From assembly GCA_000149265.1 (NCBI GenBank), contig CH003231.1, forward strand, positions 5,489 to 69,488: 64,000 nucleotides of DNA, written 5' to 3'. The notes beneath the pieces were generated by a model. The model saw only the letters and a list, made by a program, of their open reading frames with translations. It ran no database searches and was not told where the DNA came from. Within the stretch, counting starts at the first letter, position 1, and the number at the start of each line of letters is the position of its first letter. This DNA is from Ciona savignyi (Eukaryota; Chordata; Ascidiacea; Phlebobranchia; Cionidae). Made by a program: the position numbers and the translations under genes. This document shows positions 21,249-31,257 of the stretch, one piece after another.

Positions 21249-23314
21249 GGGGAGAGTGGTACTCAGTGATACGAAAAATGCCTTTTATCCAATATCTTTA
21301 ATAATAATCGTTTTATTTCAAATTTTTTTTGTTAATAACATTAAACAATCATTTGGGTATCTGATGGAAGTACTGGATTTTTTTTATTACCCATGTGTAG
21401 TGATAAAAATGGGGTTTATTGGGGGTGCCTTTTTTGTCTCACTGGGTACCACCCCGGTATACAGTGAGACACACCCTAGTACACAGTAAGACATTTGTAC
21501 AGGTGGTTAAAATTGCTGTTTAAATTGCCCCTATTTAACAATGTATTACTTCTCGACGTGTGCCGATGTAAATTTGTTTACATACATGTGCAAATCCAAC
21601 GTTAAATTCAACAAGAAAGTTTATTACACGGCACAAACTTACCAATGTTTTAAAACTGACAAGAATATCATAAAAGTTCAGTGTCAATCTATTGCAACAT
21701 GGTAAATTATGCAGACTGATACACAGTTTAATACAAGTTTGAAGCAGTAAAGAGCAATTCACACATAAAAACAGTGTTTAGTAAAAGGTTTAAAATGACA
21801 ATCCAGACCAAAGGGAACAGAACTTTAAAATAAGAAATGCCTTAAATGGAACAGTGAGGAACACACTCATCGCACAAGGAGTCATCGATTTCATATAAGC
21901 TATTTCAACCAATTCACCAATGTTGTACAATGTGCAGGGCTGCCCTGCATTATGCAGCATCCAACTATTCATTGCAGCTTTATAAAATTATTTAAATGGA
22001 AAAAACACAGAAACATCTAATGGTTGCATTTTGTGTGAACAATGAGGTGGCAGTGTCAATGTTGTCACACCAGTTTCTCTTGCCAGGACCAGGACTTTAA
22101 GGGACATGTGGCTTTCATGGTTGTCAAAAATTAACAGATTTGGATTTTCTTTTGAGCTTGAAGAGTGCTTGATGAAGTGTTCCATCACCTGTGAAAAATG
22201 GTCCGAGTTCATCCAGCCTGTTTTCTGTGCTAAACAAAGAGTCCCAGATGGAACACCATTTAACATGTGAGATTTAAAGTTGCTTCATGGAAACACTATT
22301 GCTGGTGTTTAGAATGTACCAGCAGCACACACAATAGCACATGTATAAACCTATTTCACCACTAGTTGCTTTGGAAATTTGCTTGACAGCTTTTCAGCAA
22401 GAATAGCCTTGGATGCAGAGACGATGGTAGTGCCAGTCTCATCAAGATCCTTGTAGCAGCATAAAGCACAGATGAACTCCGGCTATAAATCAACCTCAAG
22501 TTTTCGTAGAACTAGTTTACATTATGTTTATTAAATGAGGTCCTTCTCGAAAGACTACAGGTTTCTTGTGGGATTTTCAGCAGCTTTTTGCTTACTGACA
22601 TACCTTGGTAGTGTTTAAAATTTCACTACTGTATGATCTGCTGCCTTTCTTAGGCTCCATTCATTGGACAAACCAACTGAACAGCTTCACTCAGGCAATA
22701 TTCTAATGATGAGCCAATTTTATGGTTTTCTGAATTTACTTTCACAATTCTTCCCACAAGTCCACTCCTAGTTATTAAAAATAATAAATAACTAAAACTG
22801 GATAGATTTATATACTTGGCTAACGACTGTATAGGCTATTTCTGAACATATAAATGTTCTTTGTGGGCTTAAACCCCCCCAAAAAGATAATAAAACACTC
22901 CTGTATTCTGTCTCACAGTGTACCTCAACATAGTGTCTCACTGAGTATGTAGATACTACAAATCTATAAGTCAAAATTAAAGATACTTAAATTGAGGCTG
23001 CCATGTTCTTTTTCTATTTGTAAGCAAGGTATGCACCTACTTTATCACTTCCCAGTAACTTTAGCCTTAAAGCTAATGTTCACCCATCTAAATTAAGTTT
23101 GCAGCTAGCGTATAAAATTTTACTTAGACCCCTGAAAAATCTAAAACTTCCATAACTTTCCAAAACTGACATGCTGGTTCCTTAAAGTTCGTTACAAAGT
23201 GCGTTAGTAACGTGAAAGCACTCAACCGTCAAAGGTTTTAATATTTTTATGTTTTAACGTTTTTATTCAAAATTTCTCACTGTGTACCATGTCCCACTCA
23301 GTACCACTCTCCCC
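21249..23314 (-). mobile_element. pogo-like DNA transposon, decayed
   Basis: 2066 bp bounded by inverted repeats: left GGGGAGAGTGGTACTCAGTG, right (reverse complement) GGGGAGAGTGGTACTGAGTG. It is flanked by TA at 21247-21248 and 23315-23316. Subterminal copies of CACTGAGTA/CAGTGAGAC-type motifs occur inside both ends. A - strand transposase remnant lies at about 21800-22700 (listed separately). Confidence 0.9.
21790..22690 (-). pseudogene. pogo/Tigger-type DDE_1 transposase remnant
   Basis: The clearest part (21988-22266) reads like the DDE_1 catalytic core: GWMNSDHFSQVMEHFIKH, then LLIFDNHESHMS, then TLPPHCSHKMQPLDV. The FDNH...SH block contains the expected catalytic Asp. It continues after a stop into AAMNSWMLHN...AYMKSMTP (21800-21972). 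Upstream sequence towards 22690 shows stops and frame changes. Not functional as sequenced. Confidence 0.85.
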
Positions 23315-24374
23315 TAGCTAATGTAGTATATTTCATTTCCCCAGTTCCTAATAGCAGAAAACAAAAGGTAAAAGGGAACAGGAAAAGGTAAAAGGGAACA
23401 GGAAAAGACAGCTAAACAAATTTATTAAAACATGTCTTCTCAAATCGGATATAAACATTAAATATAAAATGCGTGGTCGTTAAACTTAAACAAAAATACA
23501 ATAATCGCGAACAATTTAATCGAGATTTAACGTTCACAACCACTAAGTGTCTGACGAATAAGCTGGCTGGTCGTAACCATTGGAATGAACCAGGGAAATA
23601 GATTTACAGCAACTAGAATATCAAATACGGGCATAGTTTACTACAGCTGGTTAAGCAAGTATTGGTTTATATTACCGCACGACAGTCATTAAGTGTCGTT
23701 CTACAGTTTCCCCCGACTGTGGGCATGGGATATTTCCTGTGTGACAAGACCGCTGGATCTACGCAATCAATATAATTATTGTATAGATACTGTTTGAAAT
23801 GGCGTCATGAGCTTACAAAGAGTAAAGTTGATAGAATGGTCTTTTATAGTCGTGAGGGCTAACGCGACCGATATATAAACCAACTTCTATACGAAAACGG
23901 TCTTAGTAACGAGCCCATCATGGGTTCGAGACTTGGCTCGGTATAAAAGTTCTAATACCTCTGTGTTGACGCCCACGTGTATTACTGTGGCATCTGTGTT
24001 GTAACAATGGGGCGCGCGAAGCACTCAGCTTGTAATAACATCCCTCACACACCAACACCAACCATGGATATCGTTCCACTGGGCAGGTTGCGAGGTTATC
24101 CGAGGATTGTAGTAGTTCATATGAGTCTAATCATTAGAATAGCTCATACTCAATATCGAGTTGGTAGATCTAGTAATTTAGCACTATAATACATCTCATA
24201 TCCACCGTCGAGTTGTTGGGTCTTGTAATTATGTTCCAAGTTTACAAATCTACGGGAAGCAATTTATGCAGGCAAGCAACCGACTTGTTAGTTCAGTAGC
24301 CAGCGTACATATTTTTAGGTTGGTTGATCAATACTGGCGATTGAGGTTATGTGCGGTTATATACAGCTGGTACA
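23315..24374. other. intergenic stretch with a second-family SINE
   Basis: A short duplication of GGTAAAAGGGAACAGGAAAA lies at 23366-23408. A copy of the second tRNA-like SINE family spans about 23845-23946 (CATCATGGGTTCGAGACTTG). Nothing else recognised. Confidence 0.5.
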
Positions 24375-24547
24375 TAGGCCGGGTGTATGTCTTCCTTACA
24401 GATTGATGCATTAGTGAGTCACCTTGTAGCCGAAGGGTTGCAGGTTTAAAACTGGTTGCTCGATAGTAGGTTGTGTCCGTGGAAAAAGCTTTTAACGGAC
24501 ATTGCCTAAACCTAATGGAATGATGGGTTCCACCAAATTAAAGTAAC
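24375..24547 (+). mobile_element. SINE, 3' part missing
   Basis: + copy ending inside the body (CCACCAAATTAAAGTAACG). It is directly followed by a - strand SINE, as in the nested pair at 15.1 kb. Confidence 0.8.
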
Positions 24548-24797
24548 GGATAGGATAGGATATACATGTTTAATTTTTCCTTGAATGGGAAAACCAAGGG
24601 GGATAACACACAGGCAATCGTCAGATTCCTTCGTACCCACCGTCGGGTTACTGGAGTTATTGCAGTGTGCTGAGTATGATTCACACGTTTCTTTAATTTT
24701 GGTAAAACCCATAAATCCACTAGCTAGTGACCAGTTTCGTACCTGCAACCTTTCCATTGAAAGGCGACGTACTTAACCGCTAGACCAACCGGCCCGA
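24548..24797 (-). mobile_element. SINE upstream of the galactosyltransferase
   Basis: Near full-length reverse copy with an intact head (CGCTAGACCAACCGGCCCG). It lies 70 bp upstream of the galactosyltransferase ATG, so it may form part of that gene's 5' region. Confidence 0.9.
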
Positions 24798-24867
24798 TAA
24801 ACGTTTTAATCATATTATACAACATCGTGCACAGATAGTGGATAATAGGAAATCAGACTCGGTTAAT

Positions 24868-26923
24868 ATGGCGGCCATTCGATTCCGCCTACTTCATGGT
24901 AGAAGTTCGCGCTTGAGGCTGATTCTTCTCCTATTTATATTTATTAATATGATGGCCGTGGTCGTCTATCTCCACCACGTGGCAGAAACTTTAACAACTG
25001 ACTCATCGAAGAACGACGCTGGATGGGGCTGGAGAGCAACTTTAGCATTTTTTAATTTCACCGGACTGTTACGTCACAGTGTAAACAATACTAAATCAAA
25101 TCACGATTATATGAAACATCACGATCATATGAAACATCACGTTCATATGAAACATCACGATCATATGAAACATCACGATCACATGAAACATCACGATCAT
25201 ATGAGACATCACGATCACATGAAACATCACGATCACATAAGACATCACGTTCATATGAAACATCACGATCATATGAAACATCACGATCACATGAAACATC
25301 ACGATCACATGAGACATCACGATCACATGAAACATCACGATCACATGCAACATCACGATCACATGAAACATCACGATCACATGAAACATCACGATCACAT
25401 GAAACATCACGATCACATGAAACATCACGATCACATGAAACATCACGATCACATGAAACATCACGATTACATGAAACATCACGATCACATGAAACATCAC
25501 GATCACATGAGACATCACGATCACATGAAACATCACGATCACATGAGACATCACGATCACATGAAACATCACGATCACGTGACACGTCACGATTTATATG
25601 TGGCTGATGACGTAAATAAATACTGGATGACGCATGATGACGTGTATCGACCAAACTCAACCACGGTGAGTCTTTATTTATTTTTTATATTTCACTGACC
25701 AACTTCCCACAGTTCAACAAATCACGTGACGTCATGATTGATGACGTCAGATACTCGAATCTTGGTGGAAGCTTCAAACCCGCAGGCGTGACGCCTCGAG
25801 CAAAGTTGGCGGTGATTATCCCATTTAGGTGGGTGACGTGTGTTTCCCGGGTGATGACGTCATCAATAAATCGTTGCGTCACAGGAATCGTCATCTCCAC
25901 CTTAGAATGCTGATGCATTACCTCCACCCTGTACTACGCTCACAACGATTCGAATACAGAATATACGTCATCAATCAATCGAACGAGGGGGTGTTTAATA
26001 AGGGCTCCCTCATGAATGCGGGCTATCTGGAGTCATTGAAGCGTGATAATTACGATTGTTACGTATTTCATGACGTCGATTTGTTGCCGGAGGAATACAG
26101 GTTATTATTGCGTCATCAATATTACACGTTCCACCGCATAATTACCTCTTAGATGTCTGTACACGTGCGGAAATGACGTAAGACACATATCAACCGGAAT
26201 CAGCAAGTTCGGGTACAAAATCCCGGTAGGTGTCACTGTTGGTGGCATCTCGGCGTTCACCCGCCGGCAGATGGCGCTAGTGAACGGGTGGTCGAACGAG
26301 TTCGATGGATGGGGAGGGGAGGATGACGACATGTCTATCAGATGACGTCATTAGATCAGTTACGTCATCATATCAGATCACGTCATCATATCAGGTGACG
26401 TCATCATATCAGGTGACGTCATTTTAATTACAAACCACTAAGTGACGATACTGGGTTCTACATGTGCATAATATGATTTACGTCATATCCTCCAAAGAAC
26501 CATATCCGGAATCCATATGACGTCATTCCATGTGACCTTTATGTGTGACCCCGAATTCATTGAAATTAAAGTCATTCGGGATATTAAGGCTCTGGTAACC
26601 CGACTGCGAGAACGAGAAAATACCTTTGTTACCTAACAATATACATTAAAACCAATTAATATTATGACGTAACAATGCATTCCTCCAGAATCGCCGCGGT
26701 GGGGTTGAAAATTCGACGTCCGTCACCCACGTTATGCAAGTTCACCTCACTGCCCCATGGGGCCGACCTGGGAAACCCCCTCAATAAGAACCGCTTCCGA
26801 CTGCTCCAAACCTCGAAAAGCAAGATGGCCGCCAACGGGGTCAACTCGGTCCGATACGCGGTGCTGGGGGTTGAGATGAATCGAGCGTTCACCAATATAT
26901 CTGTTCGTCTGGGGGGGAGGTGA
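24868..26923 (+). CDS. beta-1,4-galactosyltransferase family (GT7), five exons
   Basis: Golgi type II enzyme that transfers galactose from UDP-Gal. Exons: 24868-25665, 25713-25828, 25885-26100, 26153-26341, 26689-26923 (1554 nt, 517 aa). A short basic cytosolic end precedes one membrane span (LRLILLLFIFINMMAVVVYL). The stem contains a long His-rich array. The catalytic domain shows LAVIIPFRNRHLHLR, IYVINQSNEGVFN, HDVDLLPE (DxD metal site), GGISAF, and DGWGGEDDD. The C-terminal part (GVNSVRYAVLGV ... FTNISVRL) is typical of B4GALT1-6; the exact orthologue is not assigned. Introns 2 and 3 are only 56 and 52 bp. The donor of intron 4 reads AG/ATGACG, not AG/GT; phase still fits the next exon. 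Reading through would stop immediately at TGA. Confidence 0.9.
25098..25585 (+). repeat. 18-bp coding minisatellite in galactosyltransferase exon 1
   Basis: About 27 units of CATCACGATCACATGAAA, each coding six residues (HHDHMK with R, V, Y and Q variants). Frame is never broken. The array makes roughly 160 residues of the Golgi stem. Confidence 0.93.
26339..26425. repeat. 18-bp array at the donor of galactosyltransferase exon 4
   Basis: Imperfect copies of CATATCAGGTGACGTCAT directly follow the exon end. Each later copy contains a legal AG/GTGACG donor-like sequence, while the copy at the true exon end has ATGACG. Confidence 0.8.
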
Positions 26924-28582
26924 CGGAAGTCTTCGGTCCGAATTTCGAGTTAAATCGCAACTTTTATTTGTTTACAATCGGTGATGAGTCATGTCACAAT
27001 CGCTGTGTTACGTCATAGATTAGTATATTTATTTTTGCCATGATCGCGAAATACAAACTGGGTGTGGCGCTATGGCGCTATGGCGCGTATATGCAAAGTA
27101 GAAACATGCTGAACAGCTTCTGTAGGCGGAACGACCAAACCACCCACATGAATACTTGCTTGGAACAACTCGTTTACTGGGTGGTGTGGAGTCTTGTGCG
27201 ATTATATACATGAGGACGCCTTGAACTTATCATAACGTCCCATATAAAAATAAAACATTATGTTCGGTCAATTTGTATCTTGATTAAATGACGCAACGAA
27301 CAGTCTTTTTCTTGTAGTTGGAGTTATAGTTGTTGTAGTTGATATAATGTTGTAGTGTTGTTGTTGTTGGTGTTATGTCGTGGTGTTGTTGCAATGTTGT
27401 TGTATAGTGTTGTCGGCCTGAAGTGATGGGAGCAACAAATGATGATTGGATCGGTTGTCATCTGTTGTCCAGTGGATAATCCAACTTTATATATCCCGTT
27501 ATGCAAGTTAATATTGTATAACTTCACATCTGCGTAATAATGAAGCAGAATCCACCAAAATCACCACCCCGTATATTCATATCAGGATATATTGATATAT
27601 GGCAGAGGTAGCATGGCGCATAGCAATGTTGAGCTACCAAGGATGGATGTGTCAAACACGATGCTTAATGTTCCATGCCATGTCAGGATGATAACCACCT
27701 TGTTGCTTATGTGGACTTTGTCATATTTGGATGCTAGTTTGGAGAAAAGAACACGACAGGGTTGCTTAAAGTTGGGTGAATGCGGCAATCATATTCATTC
27801 GAATGGTGGAGGGGTCGCATACTACAGCCCATTGCACAATTAACCTCCTTCGTTCAATTTATCCGAGCCATCTAAGTCGATTGAGTTTGTGCGAGTTTAT
27901 TATTGCAAACACACACGAAATTCAGTGAAGATTCGAAAGATTGGTCTAATAATAAGTTTAATCTTTTGAGGTAAACAAAAGTATGCTAATTAGGGGAATA
28001 ACGCTGATATTTCGATGCGATATAAGTCTCATTTACAGTCAGATATGAAACCATAGTACAAGGTGCTGTGCGTACACCGTCATAAATTATGGGATATTTT
28101 ATTTGCGCTGCGTCCGCGTCTAATTATCGTCGCATAGTGAGCAAACAATGTTATCTGTGTTTATTCATCCAAGCATCCCCGTTGATTGAAACAAACTGAA
28201 TCAGGTTGTGATTGGATGCTAGTTGCGTGCTCGTAGCTGGATTTGGGTTAAAGTTCGATATTTAAGAACCCAGGCATTATGTAGAGTGCACTATGGTATG
28301 AGGTAGCGACAGTTGATTCCGATGCCTCGTCGTTCGTTTCCAGGTGTGGTCAGATTGATACACGTGCGAGGGTCACGTGCTCACCAGTTGAGGATCGATA
28401 TTAGGTCACGTGCTATCTTTAGGTTTGGCAGCAGGTGTCGCACGTCAGCTCGTATATTTTCGTTCGTCATTGTGGTAGGAATGACGTGGTAATCAGGGTG
28501 GAACTGGTGCGCACGGTCGGGTCGACTGCACCCCGGTAGAAGCCGTCCAGCTTACCCATTATTACTTATCATTCAAAGCATA
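26924..28582. other. intergenic stretch between galactosyltransferase and the secreted repeat protein
   Basis: A candidate polyadenylation signal AATAAA for the galactosyltransferase is at 27249-27254. A TTG-rich low-complexity tract lies at 27305-27418. An 83-codon + ORF at 27592-27843 has no similarity I recognise. Nothing else supportable. Confidence 0.5.
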
Positions 28583-28890
28583 GATAGGTAATGCATGTGT
28601 ATCCCCGTGATTGGGTAAACCCATAGAGCGTTAACACACGGGCAATCGTTAGATCACCTCGAGCCCACCGTCGGGTTACCGGAGTTATTGTAGTGTGTTG
28701 TGTATGATTCACACCTTACTTCAAATTAGTAGTTAATCCACTGGTTTCAGGCAATGTTAATCCACTGGGTTCAGGCAATGTAACTTAATTGCCTTGTCCA
28801 AGAAGACAACCAACGAGCTGGCTATCAGTTCGAACCTGCGACCATTCGGTTGAGAGGCGATGCACAAACCAACCAAGCTAATCCGGCTGT
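28583..28890 (-). mobile_element. SINE with a 23-bp internal duplication
   Basis: Reverse copy. The segment TTAATCCACTGGTTCAGGCAATG (about 23 bp) is repeated in tandem at about 28733-28780. It ends about 45 bp before the next ATG. Confidence 0.88.
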
Positions 28891-28937
28891 TTAACCCATG
28901 TTATAACCACTTCTAATATTTAAGTCATAGAATAAAA

Positions 28938-31257
28938 ATGAAAATTCTTAAATTCGTTTTTCTCACCTTTTTCCTGCTCGTTGTCTGTTCTTTGCTCTGC
29001 GAGAGCGCAGGAGCAGACGAAACGAGAGAGGAAAGGAGAGAAAGAAGAAGAAAAAATAAAATCGCTGAAAGAAAAAAGAAAGGTCGAAGACGAAAGACCA
29101 CAACAGCGCCCCCAGCGACTACAACCGACCCCCACGTGACCCCTGCGATCACCCAGCCAATCATATCAATGGAATCCACCACTCTAGCGCCAACCAGTGG
29201 TGGAATATTATCTATTATGGACCTTGTGTTCGATAACAATTACGATTATTCATCATCTGATAACCTCTCGGCGGGCCCTATTACGTCACAAGCAGCTAAT
29301 ATGACAACCGTCGTAACAATAGGTGATGACGCGAAGAAAATTATTACTATTAATCGTGACGTCGACCCAGCTTCTGATGACGTCGACCCAGCTTCTGATG
29401 ACGTCGTCGCAGCTTCCAATGACGTCATCGCAGCTCCTGATGACATCATCGCAGCCTCCAATGACGTCTTATATGCGTGTGACAGCGAAGAATACGCGAC
29501 CCAGGTCCGCGGGATAATGCAGGGTTACTTATTGAGTGGGAAGATTGGCTTCGTATCAGCGTTGCAAGTCAAATTCTCAACCAATTCATCGATCGAACGA
29601 CTTGCCAGAACCAAGAAGTTAGTTGCGGATGCGGGGCTTCCCCCGTTACCGGACTGCATCCCCAACAAGGATCTCCCGAACAAACCAACCAATAAGAAGA
29701 TGACACCTGGGAAGAAACAAACGAAGGAAATGACGTCAGGATCGGATGAGATCAAAAATTTGGAGGGAAAGGCAGAACTAGGTGTGACGTCAGAACCAAG
29801 TATGACGTCAGAACCAGGTGTAACGTCAGAACCAGGTGTGACGTCAGAACCAAGTGTGACGTCAGAACCAGGTGTGACGTCAGAATCAAGTGTGACGTCA
29901 GAACCAGGTGTGACGTCGGAACCAGGTGTGACGTCAGAACCAAGTGTGACATCGGAACCAAGTGTGACGTCAGAACCAGGTGTGACGTCAGAACCAGGTG
30001 TGACGTCGGAACCAGGTGTGACGTCAGAACCAAGTGTGACATCGGAACCAAGTGTGACGTCAGAACCAAGTGTGACGCCGGAGAAAGGCGTGACGTCAGA
30101 ACCAGAAATGGCGTCGGACCTGCCCATATCCTCAGTTGTAGGAAATGTGAAGGAAGAAAGAAATTGCGGTCGAAAGTTCAACGTCACCAACCTGGAAGAA
30201 GCCATTTCCGTTGCCCGGCAGATGGAGCTAGCGGGCTTACTACCAGCAGGAGTGTCGCAGCAAGCAGCGTCGGGTCAGATGTCCGCAGTCGAGCTGGTCA
30301 GGGTCATGAAAGAAGCAGCGATCAAGGCTGGAAGGATTCCGCCAGAGTGCGCTGCAGAGGAGGGGGTAAATAGCGGACCACCGGAACCGGAAGCGTCGTT
30401 CATACCTAATAAAGCACTGAAGGTAATTATGGGGATTCCCCCACATTTTGTAGTCTTTCCACTTGATGTCGTGTAAAACGTTCTCATTTCAGCAATTGAA
30501 GCGGCTGCAGGAATACATACAAGCCGGCTACCTCCCCAAGGACACGATCAACAAGCTCCTGCGGGGTGACATCACAAAGGAATGGCTGCAATCCAACCTC
30601 AGCATGAATAGGGACATTGTGATGCAACAATTACCTGACGCCCTACGCCAGCTGATCGAAACGGGAAAGATGCCAAGTCATATAGAGGCGGCGATATTCA
30701 GCGGGAAGTTCAACAAGACGCAGATCGGGTACATGATCATAGATGATGATGACCTCATCCGATCCCTGCTTCCCACCAACATCCAGAACATGGTGCAGGT
30801 GAGTCGACTGTGCGCATAGATATTCATCCTAGTGGATTGGAAAACCAGGGGGTTAACACACGGGCAATCGTTAGATCACCTCGTGCCCATCGTGGGGTTA
30901 TTAAAGATATTGCAGTGTGTTGTGTATAATTTACACATTCCTTTAATTTGGTAGAACCCATTAATCCGCTGGGTTCATGCAATGTCGCTACTGTTTTGAT
31001 TCAATGATTTGAGTCCGACACAGCTCCGACAACCTCACGATTCGATACAAAGTGAGCAGATTCATGAAACCAGCGAATTATTGTTCAAAGGAGCGGCCCA
31101 TCCCTATGAAGATGAAGGTTTTGATGGTGAGTGGGAAGAATTCATCCGAGATTCGAAAAGAAATCGAATCCGACGACGAATTGCTCCGGGAACTCATGAA
31201 TCCTTCGTCGTATTTCTTCTACACTTTATTCAAGGTGGAGCAGAACCGCAATATTAA
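28938..31257 (+). CDS. unrecognised secreted protein with AGxLP repeats; may be the ectodomain of the downstream SLC10 gene
   Basis: I do not recognise this family. Exon 1 (28938-30422) starts with a clear signal peptide (MKILKFVFLTFFLLVVCSLL), then a basic Arg/Lys-rich stretch and a Thr/Pro-rich stretch. An acidic 24-bp coding repeat (29361-29468) and an 18-bp VTSEPG/VTSEPS array (29781-30085) follow. Exon 2 (30493-30798) joins in phase. Through both exons a motif of a hydrophobic helix, then AG and a Leu/Ile/Met-Pro pair recurs: VADAGLPPLP, ELAGLLPAGV, IKAGRIPPEC, IQAGYLPKDT, IETGKMPSHI. Exon 3 (from 31024) reads in phase for 77 codons to a stop at 31255-31257 (674 aa in all). Alternatively it splices into the SLC10 exon; see the findings. 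Four or more Cys residues and NxS/T sites suit an extracellular protein. Confidence 0.75.
29361..29468 (+). repeat. 24-bp coding repeat, about 4.5 units
   Basis: GACGTCGACCCAGCTTCTGAT-type units coding for DVDPASDD-like acidic repeats. The unit is divisible by three. Confidence 0.85.
29781..30085 (+). repeat. 18-bp coding minisatellite (VTSEPG/VTSEPS)
   Basis: About 17 units of GTGACGTCAGAACCAGGT, strictly in frame, coding for a Ser/Thr/Pro/Glu linker. Each unit contains TGACGTCA or a one-base variant. Confidence 0.95.
30823..30985 (-). mobile_element. SINE in intron 2 of the secreted repeat protein
   Basis: Reverse copy lacking the head. Confidence 0.85.

Noticed and set aside
27592..27843. 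83-codon + ORF between galactosyltransferase and the secreted protein
   Set aside because: No recognised similarity, signal peptide or splice partners.
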